Assembly: GCF_003369915.1 (NCBI RefSeq)
Contig: NC_046675.1
Coordinates: 23,932,001 to 23,996,000 of the forward strand
DNA: 64,000 nt
Source: Drosophila miranda
Lineage: Eukaryota; Arthropoda; Insecta; Diptera; Drosophilidae
Reading direction: 5' to 3'
The notes under the pieces were generated by a model. It ran no database searches, had not been told where the DNA came from, and worked only from the letters and a program-made list of their open reading frames with translations. This document shows, piece by piece, positions 12,501 to 25,839 of this stretch (position 1 is its first letter; each line of letters opens with the position of its first letter). The position numbers and the translations under genes were made by a program.

Positions 12501-15500
12501 CTCGAAATTATTGCCGCGTATCGCTGCTATTTCTGTAATTTTGGGTCAACAAGGGGAGCAGACAGCAAAGAAAAGAAAAATTAAACAATTAAATAAAGAA
12601 TGCAGAAAAATCAGTATAATTGAAGGCCGAACTGCTGAGCAGAGGAGCCCACTGGAAATTGCTGATTAAATATTTCATGTCAAAAGGATTAAAGCTGGGG
12701 AGTGCGAGGAGCTGCAATAAGTGGAGATATGGCATTAATATGAATCATAATTTATTGATTGCGTAATGAGAGTATCGCATTAATGAGCGCCGAAAAGCAA
12801 AGCAGTCAAAAGAGAGAACAAGACTAGAGAAAAGGCAGGGATCAAGCACCAATGGCTTTAATATACTATGTTGGGAAATGTGGAATAAATTTAAAGGATC
12901 CCAAAGCACTTCCCGATGGGTAGGTGCTCCATATACGACCCCTCACACTACTTAAAAATTCAACTTCCTGAAAGAATGTTCAGCATACCCTGGCATCGGA
13001 GTAATGAATTTGTTACCTATTTTCCCAGCTTCGGTTTTACCTTTTTCCTGTTTGCCTTTTCCCCGGTGAACTCATTATCATTCTGTTCAGTCGGCGCCAT
13101 CTCATTGTTTATGCCCAACCAATTTTCTTCGTCCATTAAGAATTTTCCCATTACTCATACGCATCATGTGCGCCGCTCGCTTTCCTCACTTTCCTTTTGC
13201 GCTTCTTTCGACCGCGTTTCCGGGGTAAAATCAATGGCACTCGTTAATGCAGCAGCTCCCCCTCCAAGTGCTTGCAGTTCGCCTTCTCTTCAGCGTACAG
13301 CGTTCTGCGTTCCGCCTGACAGCCGCATGTCAGCGCCACCGCCACCGCCACCGTCAACAGGCTCTCGCATTGCAGAAATGTTTTTAATGCGCTTATTGAC
13401 AGCCGCCGATAATGGCGAACAATTTTAAACACTTCAATTTGACAACCAGGCGAAGACGTGTCCTTGAAATACTATACGTACTACTATACATATATATATC
13501 AAATGGCATTGTCCGCCGTCGAATGGAAGGAGTTCAATCATTCGTTCTTTGCACTTTGCACCTGTCTGTCTGCTTTCGGTGTTCGAATCTTTCATCACGT
13601 CGCCATCATCCTGAGAAGTATCCCTCGAGGACCTCCAGGAGGTTTCTTTTATTCAGTTTATTACGAGTGGGTGGCGTCGCCAATGAAAATGTGTCAACCG
13701 TTGAAGGTGGTACAGATGGCGGATGAAATCTTCAGGACTGCTGAGGGAGAGATTTTGTATGTTTTGGACAATGAAGGTGTTTAGTTAACACTGTGAACTT
13801 CATGTACATTGAGGGGTCTAGTCTTATAATGATGTTTGAATGAAATGAAAGAACAGATCCGTATAATGAGTAAACATGCAACGTGTTACGCTCCTGAAGA
13901 AACATTTGTTATTACTACATCATTTAACACATTAAAATATCACTCGTTTGGATCCAAAGGCAGTTCAATGTTGGCTCTTAAGAAACAAATCCTATAAGTC
14001 AAAATGACACAATGTTGTACCTATTAGTGAGAACAATAACCCTATAATTATTACTGTCAATCCGCAATACCCTCAGACCTTAAGTTGCTTCTGTCTCCCA
14101 TATTTGTAATACATTAAAGATAAAAAAGATAATCATTCTGGAATAAAAACAACACTTTTCCCGCCTTTCCTCTCATTACTTTTCGTGGGACCATTAGTAA
14201 AGCTCTTCAAAATCCTCTCAAAGACTTCCAAGCTCTTTAGAATCACAATTTTACTACCACTAGCAAAACTCTGGAACAAGAAATCAAAGGATTTTGAAGT
14301 ATTTTGTTGCACCAAATACTCGTGGAACACCAAAGAGTATTTATGGGTCGAGATCCTCCAGACGACGTGCTGCTTGACTTATTTGCCGTGTATTGTTCTG
14401 GTCCGCAGGTCCCATGCCCCATGCCCCATGCCCCATGACATTACCAGAAACCGAATGCGTCATGTTGGTGGCTGCCATGATGGTTTCCATGTCGTGTATC
14501 TTTATTTCTATTTAGTTGTACGAGCACTCGTACTTCTTCCCGCTGTGCGAGACGTTGCACTACGGACTGGCTACGGCTAAGGGCTTACTGTTTACGGTTT
14601 ATGTCGCTCCTTGACCCACTAAAGCTAGATTACGTGATTTGTCTGTCGCCGGAAGCGGAGACGGCGACAACAAAAACAGAAACAGAAACCGAAACAGCAA
14701 GAGATGGAGACACAGATGGGGATACAGGCAGGAATGTAGGCATTGAAGGGGAGAGAGGAAGGGGCGGAGGCAGAGGCAGAGATAGCCACATCAACGTCTG
14801 CCGTGGCGATAAGCGACTGGAGACTAGCGACGAAAATTTCAAAGAGCATAAAAATTTAAATCACGTCACTTAACGGGAAAGAGAGGGTTGTACGACAGGG
14901 AAAGAGAAAGAGTCCTCGCAATGAGCGAGATAACACAAAAGACGCAACTACAGTCCCGGACATAATGGGGTGCCATGTAAATAGTTGGCCCCAGACAGAG
15001 GAGTTGTGCCAAGCAGCCGGGGTCTGGGTCCGTGTCGCCGTGTCCGTGTCCGTGCCCATGTCCGGGTCGAGCCGCTGCATTCCGTGTTCTTGTATGGGCG
15101 TGATTGTGTGTGTGCTTGTTAAGCTGCTTTTGAGGCAGCCACTCAGGCCCCGCTCACGTGCATGCTGCTCCTCTATCTGTGTCTCCTGTACTCCTGCGAG
15201 TGCGAGTACGAGTTTGCCGCCTGTCATGTTGCTGAGGCGCGGCAAAATGCTTGTTACGCTTTTGAGCCACCGCCTGCGGTTGACAGAGCACGTTGAACCA
15301 CCCAACCGTTCAACCCCAGACCCAGCACAGAGCCGCCCGGTCCCCAGTCCCCTATCCACTCATCCAACCAGCCATGCACCCACCCGTACTGCCACCGAGC
15401 ATCCAAACACCCAACCGCTCTGCGGCCTGATGCACATTAAAACGCAATTGAAGTTGCAGGCGTTAATTGTGGCGCCTTCGTTAGCCTGTTTCTGTTTCTA

Positions 15501-16336
15501 TTTCTGTTTCTGTTTCTCCTTTTTGCAACTTTTTCTGACTCGTTTGCCGTTTGAGTTAGTTGCCAAAAATTAATTACTTTTGCCCCTGTCAAAGTTGCCA
15601 GAGTCATTCGAAAAAAGAGTGAGTAAAAAAGAAATGCGAAATATACTCGTTCCTATGTGCTTTTAGAACACATGTGTTCTGAAAATCAACTTCCACTGTA
15701 ATGGGAGAATGCACTAATGAGGCAAATGGATTGGAAAAATATGAAACTGCATTGAAAATCAAATCTAATCTGATTTGATCTGTTAGAGGTATGGAACAGC
15801 TTAATCTTTCCTCTTCAAACTTTTTGAAAAGCCACAAAATTACCTCATATCCTGTATATCTTTAGTCTAAGAAGCTTGCATATGTATGTATCTTGACCTA
15901 CCACAGGGGTAGAGCCAATGTAGCTTGTTATCAATTTATGCAAAATAAATATCATCTTCCTTTATCTTAGGTGTTTTTTATGATCAAATATCAATGCCAT
16001 ATTTAAGATGAAATTTAATATAATTTTTCATACAAGAGTACGATACACCCAGACCCAGAGGCCCTAAGAAACTTTATATAATTTTTGTATATTATTTAGA
16101 AACTCAGATTTAGCCTGACATTTTTGAGTTACCGGAGAATTCAGTTTGTCGGAATGCTCGCATGTGAACTTCTACTAATGAATCTTGTCCATGAATAAAG
16201 CCTCAAGTGGGTGGTCTTTTTTTGTGCCCTTCACAGGGCTATAATACGCGCAGTGAGTGACTGGGGGCAAGTAGGTAGGCGTGTCTGAGGGCTGGGTCTG
16301 GTGCTAATGGGGTCGCAGACAAACAGACAAACAGAC

Positions 16337-16360
16337 AGACGGACGGACGGACGGACGGAC
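16337..16360. repeat. GGAC tetranucleotide microsatellite
   Basis: About six tandem GGAC/GACG units lie inside a longer purine-rich AAACAGAC tract. Confidence 0.85.
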
Positions 16361-18239
16361 AAACAGACACAGGGCCAACTCCCACTCATCGCTTACTTTT
16401 GCTCTGACTGTTTCTTTCGCTCGTTTTGCAGTTAAATCCGTTTGCCAGGCAACTTTATCTTTCAGCACAGATTCTCAATAGCAGCCTGCTGTTGTTGCTG
16501 ATTTTCTTGCTGTTCCTTCTGCTGTTGCTGCTGCTGCCACTGACGTTGCACGCTGCAAGCGTTGTTTATTTCACTTGCTTTTTCTTGCCACGCGGCCGGG
16601 TCCCATGCCCCATTCCCCCTTACCCACTGTTTTTATTTACGCTTTTGCAGCTGTCGGGAGGTTTGGCTTAAGCGCCAGTCGCTAGCGACGTGCCGCTGAA
16701 ATAATTAAGTTGCCAATTCCGGGAAGGAGAATATCAACAGCTATCCAGCGGAGTACAGCGACAGGCAGAGGGACAGATTGCAGCGAGGAGAAGGAAGGGG
16801 CTTACATTTAGCGGCATAGATTTTCAATTAGGCTGTCATTCGGCGCGCAGCTGGCTTTTCTTTTCAAGTTTCTCCTCAGCGTTTTTATATAAAAATATGA
16901 CTGAAAAAGCTATTCAGTATCTCACATGGCAAAAGTCACAGGTAAGCACGATGAAACCCCCATCTCTTGGATCTCATCTTTATCTTTTTCGCTTTGCAAT
17001 CCCCGTTAAGCTTCGGCGACTTGAAAACTGGGCTTCATCTTCTGCGATGTCATGGCAGCGGCATCTTGTCGTATACGTAATATGCAGAATAGCCCCAAGT
17101 GTGGGGACACAAATAGAAAGCAAACAACGCAAACGCCCACTTCCACAGATACACAGATAGAATTCCGTTGAAGGACACACGAGAGATATTCCACAAATAT
17201 TACGCATACGCACGGGTGGCCCCCTAGCCAAAACTTGTCGATGCGGCTGCATTTGCTGTCGCTGTGGTTCGTTTCCTTTTGCCGTCTGCTGAGCCAAAGG
17301 GGAAGAAAAGGTGAAAGTTGGAAGCACACTTTCCTCATTTCCATTCCCATTGCCATTCCCATTCTCATTCCCCTAATGACATCTTTTGTCAAAGCTTTTT
17401 GGCATTGTTCCGACTGATTCGGGGGGGGGATTGATTCGATGCGCGTCTAGCAAATTAGCATCACAACAACATGGAAATTGGTTTTTCATATAAAAGCAGG
17501 CTACACATTTCACATTTCAGGCTGAAACCCACACACTACATATGCAACGCACTCCAGTTGCACAGTGCACAGTGCTCTGTCATTGCGGCAGGGGAAAAAG
17601 AAAAGAAGCTGATAATATGCATTCGGGCTTGACGTTGCGAAGCAATTTGGACAAAGAAAACACAAAGTTGCATCGACATGTTGGAGGAGCCTGCCATTTG
17701 AACTTGTCTTCAAGTGTATACTATATTCTCGTAAAGCGAAAGCCAATGAATACAAAATCAATCGATAGTTGAAAATCGAACATCCGTGGCAGCAGCAGCA
17801 GTAGCAGCAATAGCAGCCACAGCAGCATCAGCAGGGCAGACATTTTTCTGCATGGCTGACCCCAAGAGCGGAAAAGCAATTTCGGTGTATGCCACCTCAA
17901 GTAGCTGCACGAACCGTACTGCCTCCCAGCTCTCCTTTCCCTTTTCCTAGGCCAGGCCAAACGATTTGCAAATTTTGCCAACGCATCACTGAATATTGCT
18001 CACAACCCGGCGAAGGCATTACGTAGAACGGTTAAAAAATCAGAGAGGAATAGAGAGGGGAAACGCCTTAGCCAAACACTGCGAAAATGTTCAATTTTTA
18101 AGTCAATCAGCCAGAAAGAAAAAAAAAAGCTCCCGTTGCGTATACGTGATGCTCAGTCGAAAGTTTTTACAACACGGAATTAAGCGATTAGATGGAAGTT
18201 TTGCCCCAACTTCTCGTTGCATAAATTATACCAAGTTTT

Positions 18240-18308
18240 TTTTGCCTCTGTCCCCAGCAGATTTGCCGGATCCGGAGCTGGAGCTAGTGCTGCCACTGCT
18301 GTTGCACA
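18240..18308 (+). promoter_or_regulatory. Probable 5' UTR splice acceptor before the small gene
   Basis: A T-rich tract is followed by TGTCCCCAGCAG, a strong 3' splice site with AG ending at 18,257 (alternative at 18,260). It lies about 50 bases before the ATG at 18,309. This suggests that the small gene starts in its second exon and has an untranslated first exon further upstream, which I could not locate. Confidence 0.4.
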
Positions 18309-18608
18309 ATGAATGCTCATTCAACAGCCGTTTCCATCGAGGAGGATGTGGGTCAGGGCGAGTCCCGAACCCCTACTGAGGATGTGCGTTCCAAGCTGCG
18401 CCAGCTGCAGGGGCATCATTTGTGGCTGCGCCACCAGCTGATGCTGTGGCAGAGACATATGCTGACAGAACGACTATCCGAGGAACGGGACCGCCATCCG
18501 CGGGGGAGCCACAAACGCAATTTGGGAATTCCAGAAAACATTAACAAACCGAATGTCAAAGTTCCAACCCATCAAAGAAATGTCACTGCGATGATTGACT
18601 TATTTTAG
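18309..18608 (+). CDS. Small hypothetical protein, 99 aa
   Basis: This open frame of 99 residues stands out from the surrounding non-coding DNA. Its first two thirds use strongly Drosophila-like codons (GAGGAG, CTGCGC, CAGCTGCAG), and a good splice acceptor lies about 50 bases upstream. The protein is hydrophilic: an acidic start, a central helix-prone segment rich in Leu, Gln, His, Trp and Arg (around residues 28-62, possibly a short coiled coil), then a basic tail. There is no signal peptide or membrane segment, and I recognise no domain. Downstream DNA is AT-rich, as expected of a 3' UTR. It could be a small gene, or the last exon of a longer one reading in from upstream. Confidence 0.45.
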   Translation: MNAHSTAVSIEEDVGQGESRTPTEDVRSKLRQLQGHHLWLRHQLMLWQRHMLTERLSEERDRHPRGSHKRNLGIPENINKPNVKVPTHQRNVTAMIDLF

Positions 18609-18649
18609 ATGAAAATTAAACATTAATTCGATTAAAACTCCATCTGCTG

Positions 18650-20224
18650 ATGTCATAATTGTCAAACAAACTATTTTAATTTGTGTGCCATGCAAATAAG
18701 CATAAAAGAACACCTTCGAAGGTCATGTGATTATCGCACACCACATAACATGGCATGAAGCCAGAGGCAGTGGCAGTGGAAGTGGCAGTGGCAGTCAAAG
18801 TTTGCCTTGAATGCGGCAGGCCCACACATCACGTAACTCAATTAATCAGACACCAGCCGAGGTCGAGCATCACTTAACTCGAGATTAACCCTTCCCTGTC
18901 TCTCCATAGAGGCCAGGCCATAGTCACGCACTTGCCCCCCAACAGCACTTAAACATACCCATTGCTGTTTAGCAACTATTTATGGAGGCAAGTACTCGTA
19001 GTTGCCACTTGCAACCATGGAACGGCCTCTACACGTTGTGTCATTGTAATGATATGTGGGCCCTCCGGCCTCTGTCTGTGCTTCTGTCTCTGTCTCTGAC
19101 TCTGCTCTGACCTTAAGTGTCCTTGTCCTTGTCTGTGAATGACACCTAGCGCGTTATCATTCAATAGAGGAACAGGAGGGATGGAGGCGGATCAGGAGGA
19201 GGCCTGACAACTCTTAAGTGGACCATAAACGGTAACAAATGCAAATGCAAATGAAATTATTGCAGTCAACGGGCAGAGCGGGCAGGCCTCCATTTCTCTC
19301 AATGACCAACGACTGAAGCGCCTCTGGTAAAAGTGTTTGCATATGCAGGAGCACATTGCGGCCATAAACTGTAGTTCGACCACGCCCCCTACCCATTGAG
19401 CGGCCACAGCCGGAGAGAGCTACGACCCCATAAAGCCATTGGCAGCCGACTGCATTTCAGCGATATAAATATTTATATAAGTTAATCGGTTTATGGTGCA
19501 CGAGTAATTGAATTTCGCGACGGCGCCAGGTAAATGCTACCAGGTAACATGTTCCAGGACCCCCACTCCTAGGTGGGATTTGCCAGCCTCCAGCCGCCAT
19601 CTTCCGATTCCCATTCCGGATTCGCCTCCTGTGTCACGCGGTCAGAGCCATGTTGGTTTACCCCTCGCTTGAAACTTGATTTCTTACTTTTTGCATCCGT
19701 TGGCGAGTGCTGCAGCATGTGTACCGCGGGCTTATGGTTGCCATGTGGAGGGTATATAGGACTGCGACCCAAATTAAAAGCAGGCCGAACAAATATGATC
19801 CTGTTTTTGTTTCTACAGAACACAAGAAACCATAGCATCCCAAAAAAAAGCTACTTCTAGATGACACCACAAGCCGACCCAGAGTATCAGGCTGACCCAT
19901 TCCTCCCACTGCAAGTCCCAGCATCCGACAAGCTCCAACATGGCGCCAACCGGAAGTGCCAGCCCGTTCAGCAATGGCCGACCCAGAGCTCTGTTTCTAT
20001 GGCACTTCCGCTTTACTGCACATTAATTGCAATTAAATTTGGAATTACTACCATCCACTCCTCCTCCTCTTCCCCCTCTCCCTCTCTCTCTCTCTGCATC
20101 TTCTATACTCGTCCTCTCTCCTTTGATCGTTGCTCTCTTTCCACGCAAATTTAATGATGCCTGCAATTTTTGCTCGCTGCATTTTTCCTCTCCTTTGCAT
20201 AATTTAAAAATGTTTGCTTTAGCA

Positions 20225-20262
<38 letters not shown>

Positions 20263-23200
20263 CGCTGTTGCTGTTGCAGTGGATATGGATGTGGCCTGAG
20301 CATGGGGCAAATGTGGGTGGAAGGTTGCGTGGCAATGCCCCTATTTGACGTTGCCGCTGTTGCTGCCACAACTGCTTCTGTTGCTGCCGATGTGGCGCTG
20401 TTTTCAATTAACTGTGCGTCTAACTAAATGGCAAGTAAGTTAATGTTTATAGTTCATAAATACGCAATTTATATGCACTATCCCACCACTCTACCACACC
20501 ATAACACCCACCCCCCCTCCTCTCATGTGTATGTGTGTGTGTGCCTTGCTGATTTTGATGGCGCTGTTTCGGTTGCATTGGGCGTAAATTTTAATAATTT
20601 ATTTGAGTCATAATATTAAATGCGGTTTGCTGTCAAGTGGGACTGAATCACTGAAAAAACTTTCCGTTCTAGCATCGGAGGAGGACCCTAAATGTTAATT
20701 AATAAAATATTATTGCAGATTTTTGATTGCTTCATTCGCGTAAACATTTATAGCCGGATGTGGGGGCAGAAGTTGCCTGCCGCAGCCAGGCATCCGCGAA
20801 GGACACGAAGAGTCCCCATCTTGTGGCGGCTCCAACTCTGTTCCGTTCCTGGTGTTGCCAAAAGTTTAATTGCCTTTCGGGCCAAAAAGTTTACAAAATC
20901 TGTGCTATGCATTTTGCTAACATTTCCGGTGACTTCTCGCTGGTGAGGCGTAGTCCTAGCCACCACAAGACTGCTCGCCGTGCCACATTCCACAGTCAAG
21001 CCTCAAGTCTGCCTCCTGCCACTCTACATCCAAGACTGTCTCTTGCCCCACTCCATCCACTCTTAATCCTTTTGAACAACATTGCCTGGTGTGGTTGGGT
21101 GTCTCCTTCGGTTTGTATGCCCTTTTAATTGCCCATTGAAAGTTGTTCAGTTGTTAAAGTGAACTTTCGCCCCTGCCAAGTTGCATGTTGCACGTTGCAA
21201 GCTGCAAGTTGCCAGTTGCCAGTTTCCAGTTGCTAGTGAAGTGAAATGAAGTGTAAGCAACAACAAGCGTGAAAGTAGTGTGTGTTATGCAATTAAAAGT
21301 ACGATGGCGATGGCGATGGCGGTGGCGGTGGCGGCGGCACCCACACACCCCCACACCCCCACAACAATCGATAGGGTTTCAATTGGACGACAACAAACCA
21401 ATTTGCCGCAACCTATTTAAGGATCAGGATATTGTCGAGGATATGCTCCTTGGCAAGCTCCCTCCCTGGTCCCCCCCAAGTCAAACCGCAGCTGCTCGTA
21501 ATGAGTTTTCCATGCATACCACGCAGACAGTTGAGACAGATTTCTCGCAGCTAACATTATGTGACAGCTGCAGACAGAAATCATTCCATTTCATTCCACT
21601 CCCATCTAACTATCCCTTTCCCAGTGGAGAGCACAGAGCAGACAGCATGAAAATTATGTTGCATAGTTATGTGGAATGGCTACGGGACGGGACGGACTGT
21701 GACCAAGTGCAAAGACTCGTATACATAAACGTATACGTATTATCTCGTAGATTCTTTTATTTCCAGACTGGCTGTGGCTTCCCACCCACCCGCCTCCCCA
21801 CCGCCCCTCCTCTTTTCTTGGCCTGTTGTCTGCTGGTGACTGGCAGGGCAGCAACAATATATTTTTCTGATTTTCCACTTGCATTATCACGTCTAAAAAC
21901 TGTCTACCATTAAAACATGTGTATTGTGTGCATTGTCTGTTCAGTCTAGCGGGCACTTCGGCTTTGTCTAGTCAAAAAGGGGGCTATACTCTTTGCGGGG
22001 TGCAGGAAATAAGGCAATATATAAACATAATTTAGGGACGAATCCAAGCAAAGGAAACCTTACCGAACTGGCTGTGATGCCATGGAAAATTGTATAAGTT
22101 ATGTTTCAGCTGGGGGAATTTCTGTGAATAAATGGTAAAACTCGACTCGAAAACTGTGCAACAAAATTGAACAAAAGTTCAGTGGCTTCTCCCGATGAGA
22201 GCAATGAGAAGATGAGACCAAATGTATCTGGAAAACAAATATTATTTCCAACTGCATTTGAAAGGTGAAAAGCCAGTTTTGAATTGAAAATTCCTTACAA
22301 CTGCAGGTTCATCTTTGGTGAATATTTCCAATAGTAATTTTGTTAAAAACACACACTTGTCAGCTACCAAAGATCTCTAGAACATAGGGCTGAATAATTG
22401 TATATCAAGTAGTTATGATTTATGCATCTCTAAGGGTCATTTCTGTCCTGTATCTCATAATGTATGTTCATAAGTTAAGGGGCTTTTCCTGTTATTTGTT
22501 ACTGTTTATTTTGTTCCTGTTTATTTGTGATGTTTATGGTATTACTTCACTCGTTTGCCAACCACTCCCGACCAACCTTTAACCAAGATTAACAGAACCT
22601 TTGCATGTGGTAGATGTACAGTCGAGAGGAAACTCAGTTCAAATAAGCTATTCACTCTGTGGTCTCCCCAATTTGAATTCGGGCCTCAACTGACTCAACT
22701 GATAGCCCATTCATTTCATCGCAACCGCCTAAAGAGAACCCAAATCGATAAATAACCCTACCGAAAGTGATACAATCCAGCCTAGCGCACCCCTCTCTGC
22801 ACCATTTGCGGCTAAGATATGGCATCATGAGTTGCATCTGCTGGTATCATTCGCACCCATCCCCGGCGGACCACTTTCCCGTCGGCATCCATTGACTTGC
22901 CCCATTAATTAAGTTTGTGCTGCTGTGCGTGCAGATAAGATGCACTGCCCCAGACTCCAGGGCACCGCACCCCTTTCCTGGTCGTGAAATTGACTTAATA
23001 ATTGGCCCCAAACATTTTAATGAGCAGCTGCCTGTCAGCGTCACGTTTTCCGGAACGGAACGATGTCGGAGAAGACGGAGCGGAGCCAATGCAAAATATT
23101 TGCAAGAAATGGCATTGGCATAATTAAGATGATGGGGATGTTGATGTTGGCTCAGGGGAGGCGGAGCGGTTCTTGAGACGGCCGGGTTCGGATATAATGT

Positions 23201-24310
23201 CATCTGACTGAGGCGGAAATTTGAATGCCGAGAGTGTGCTAATGTTAATATGATATGCAGCAGGAAATACAAGCATCATCCGAGCATTTCCATATGCTCG
23301 CCCGAGCTCCATTAAATTCGAATGCACAAACATTCCGCATACGACGTGTATGCTTGTGCGGCAAGACAGGTGACAGATGCAGCAGGCCACACCTCTTTCC
23401 CCGCCCCCCCGTGCTCACTCATCCATGTGCGTTAACACCTGAGCAGAGCCAGCAAGACATTTGAGATCTGCTGCTCTATTCTCTCCTTCCCCCACTCTGC
23501 AGGCACGTCTGGTGGCCTCTCACACGCCAGTCAAACGTTCCTCGCCTCGAATAGCGTAGCCCTCCTTGTCACTTGCCCCTGCATAGCTGCCTTCGTGCGG
23601 CTGTGGCACGTAATGACATGCGGCTGCCAATGCTGTGGACGCGCATTGAGCAGAGAGCATTGCCGGCACCTCCAGTGCCTTGCATAATTTATACAACCAC
23701 CCAAGCCGCCAAAAAACCGCAAATCTCGCAGCGCTTCGTTGCACACATCGCAGCATCGGTGGCAACAACAGCAGCAGCGAATGCCCCGAGACATGTTGAA
23801 GCTTGAGGGACAGCTTAAAGTAGCCATTGTCGGTTGCACGACAACGACATATTGATGGTTATCCGACTTACAGGGAAAGTAACACGTTCTCCATAATAAA
23901 TGGGAGCGAGCTGACTGGCGTTTAAGGGACATTTCATCTCGATTTGCAATGTGCCTTAGAATCCGAATTAGTTTTCAGTTGAATAAATATGGCTTTTAAA
24001 ATGTATGCATGTTTGTATCTATTATTGTATTGTAAATGAACCACAAACTTGATATATTTTTAGATAATTTGTTCCTAATGCTGATATAAAATAAATATAT
24101 TGTATATACAAATGCTAGTTTTATTTACATAAATATATGTATTATTATAAATAAGTAGGCATAATTACTAAATTGAATGTTTTTATATCTTTAGTATACT
24201 TTGGAACAATTTCACCTTACCGAAAACCCTGAAATCTTAGCTGAATACCTACTGGAAAATGATATTGGTCAGTTATTTCATGTCTTGGAGAGTGAAGGGA
24301 AAACACCTTA
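18650..24310. other. Non-coding DNA with simple repeats
   Basis: No gene is supported between the small gene and RabGGTa. The 214-residue frame at 21,269-21,913 begins in a GGCGAT repeat that yields alternating Trp-Arg and then wanders through low-complexity sequence without splice or domain support. A GCC trinucleotide run (20,225-20,260) and AT-rich DNA (about 23,940-24,260) just past the 3' end of RabGGTa are the notable features. Confidence 0.55.
20225..20260. repeat. GCC trinucleotide repeat (12 units)
   Basis: Twelve perfect GCC units are followed by GTCGCTGTTGCTGTTGC. It would encode poly-Ala or poly-Gly in several frames, which creates spurious open frames on both strands. Confidence 0.95.
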
Positions 24311-24315
24311 ATCCC

Positions 24316-25839
24316 TTACTTCTGCAACTTCAACTCTGCAAACGTTTGTGGCAATCTGTCGCCAAGTTCCTCCTTAAGTTTTTCGGACAGTTCCAATTCA
24401 TCAGCAATTGCCAGGTACTGGCCATAAGGCAACGATGTCAATGCTGACTCCGCTGTTAGCTCAAAGCGTTTGGGAAACTTTGGGGATGTGGCCCACTTGG
24501 CCAGCTCAAATTCCAGCGTCCAGCATGCAGCCAAATCCTTATAGTAACCCTTTCGTAGGGCGTCAACCTTCTCCAACTCAACCAAGTGCTCCAAGCTTCT
24601 CTCGTGGTTGGCGGTAGCATCGATGGCTCGCATTAGGAGAGCACTGGTCAGGAGAGTCCACTTGCTATCGGGCTCGTACTCCAGGAGATCGAAACAGGAT
24701 TGCAGCTGCGTTTGGAGTTCATCCAACAGCTCCTTGCTGCAGCTGTAGGCAGCATGGGGCGGCACAAAGAAGAAGGCACCATCGCCTGTGGATAGAGGCA
24801 GGAGTTTGATCTCCTGCTCCGACAGCTTCAAGGAGTAGGATCTATCCTTTTGGTAGTCAATCGGTGTCTGGTGTTTCCAGGTGGTTCGCCTGCTGTCCGC
24901 AGGCTGCCAGGACTGCAACTGCCATGAGTCTTCATTACTTGAAAGCTCAACCTTCAACTGTTCGAAGTCTGGACAGGGTTTCTTAAATGCTATGACTGCA
25001 CCAGTCACTCCCATGCGAAAGGCAACCACCTTGGGGGCCTGATCCACTTGGGCGCCACCGCCCAGCAGCCAGCGCTGATAGAACCAGGCGCTACTGTCGT
25101 TGGGATCGGTGAAGGCGGCGGTGAGCACCATCTCCAGCTCCTGCTGCAGCTTTTCCTCGCTCATGGGTCGGTCGCGCTGCTCGTTGGGGTAGAGCGTCGG
25201 CAGCAGGAGGCTCCGGTGATGCCAGCTAGAATAGTTTGAAAAGTTAACCTTGATCTTTTCAGTGCAAAAGTCCAGCTCCTGCTCTGCAGGCACGGCCGCC
25301 TTGGCGGTCACAAAACGCCGGAAGTCCCAGGTGTGAAAGTTTCGCTCATCGTATTTGAGATACTTGTTGCAGAGCTGCACCTCCCGCTGCCAGTCTGCTT
25401 GGGGATTCTGCTCGAGGGTCCAGCAGCGATGATGCCAGGCATTGTATGACTTGGGATTAACCATCAGACACTGTTCTGTGACGTTCAACTCTTGGCCGTA
25501 CACAGATTGTAGCTTATCTTCCGGTGCAGCAGGTTTTTCCTCCGCCCCTGCTTCCGCCCGGACCTCGTCGGACTTCTTGGACTCTGCTTCTGCATCTGAC
25601 AGCTGCTTAATTTTCTCCAGCACACACTCTCGACGAATGTTCCACAGCGTGGTCACGTCCGGATTGCGATGCAGGATTTGCACCGTCAGGCCAAGCATTT
25701 CGTCATCGAGTTCTCCTGCATCGCGCTTCTTGAGTATCCGTCCCATGGCCGCCCGGTAGGCCCGCACCTTCAGCGCATGTTCCTTCTTCTTGCGCTCCCG
25801 CTCCTCCTCGGTGGTGCGCACTTTCACACGGCCATGCAT
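24316..25839 (-). CDS. RabGGTa: Rab geranylgeranyltransferase alpha subunit
   Basis: This is an intact single-exon frame of 507 residues. The protein is the alpha subunit of geranylgeranyltransferase type II, which with the beta subunit and Rab escort protein attaches geranylgeranyl groups to the C-terminal cysteines of Rab GTPases in the cytosol. Visible signatures are the prenyltransferase-alpha repeats: [47 protein letters not shown] and [15 protein letters not shown]. These follow a charged N-terminus (MHGRVKVRTTEEERERKKKE) typical of the family. The C-terminal half is the variable insert region plus a helical tail. The ATG at 25,839 faces Ago2 copy 1 across a divergent promoter of 437 bp. 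The first ~278 codons lie inside the triplicated unit, so two broken copies occur downstream; only this copy is complete. Confidence 0.9.
   Translation of the reverse strand: MHGRVKVRTTEEERERKKKEHALKVRAYRAAMGRILKKRDAGELDDEMLGLTVQILHRNPDVTTLWNIRRECVLEKIKQLSDAEAESKKSDEVRAEAGAEEKPAAPEDKLQSVYGQELNVTEQCLMVNPKSYNAWHHRCWTLEQNPQADWQREVQLCNKYLKYDERNFHTWDFRRFVTAKAAVPAEQELDFCTEKIKVNFSNYSSWHHRSLLLPTLYPNEQRDRPMSEEKLQQELEMVLTAAFTDPNDSSAWFYQRWLLGGGAQVDQAPKVVAFRMGVTGAVIAFKKPCPDFEQLKVELSSNEDSWQLQSWQPADSRRTTWKHQTPIDYQKDRSYSLKLSEQEIKLLPLSTGDGAFFFVPPHAAYSCSKELLDELQTQLQSCFDLLEYEPDSKWTLLTSALLMRAIDATANHERSLEHLVELEKVDALRKGYYKDLAACWTLEFELAKWATSPKFPKRFELTAESALTSLPYGQYLAIADELELSEKLKEELGDRLPQTFAELKLQK

Larger units (their letters stand above)
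8860..18240. other. Non-coding DNA with simple repeats
   Basis: No supported gene. The longest frames (12,916-13,428 and 14,965-15,573) are driven by pyrimidine-rich or Ser/Pro/Cys-rich low complexity and lack domains. Simple repeats include a CTGGTT run (9,483-9,532), GAAACA/GAGACA-type purine runs near 14,670-14,720, TTTCTG runs near 15,490-15,515 and a GGAC tetramer run at 16,337-16,360. The stretch is compatible with a very large intron or an enhancer-rich spacer. Confidence 0.55.

Noticed and set aside
14965-15573. A 202-residue plus-strand open frame
   Set aside because: It is rich in Cys, Ser, Pro and Arg from GC-skewed low-complexity DNA, has an overlapping open frame on the other strand, no domain and no splice context.
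21269-21913. A 214-residue plus-strand open frame
   Set aside because: It starts in a GGCGAT repeat giving alternating Trp and Arg and continues in low-complexity sequence; no codon bias or domain supports it.
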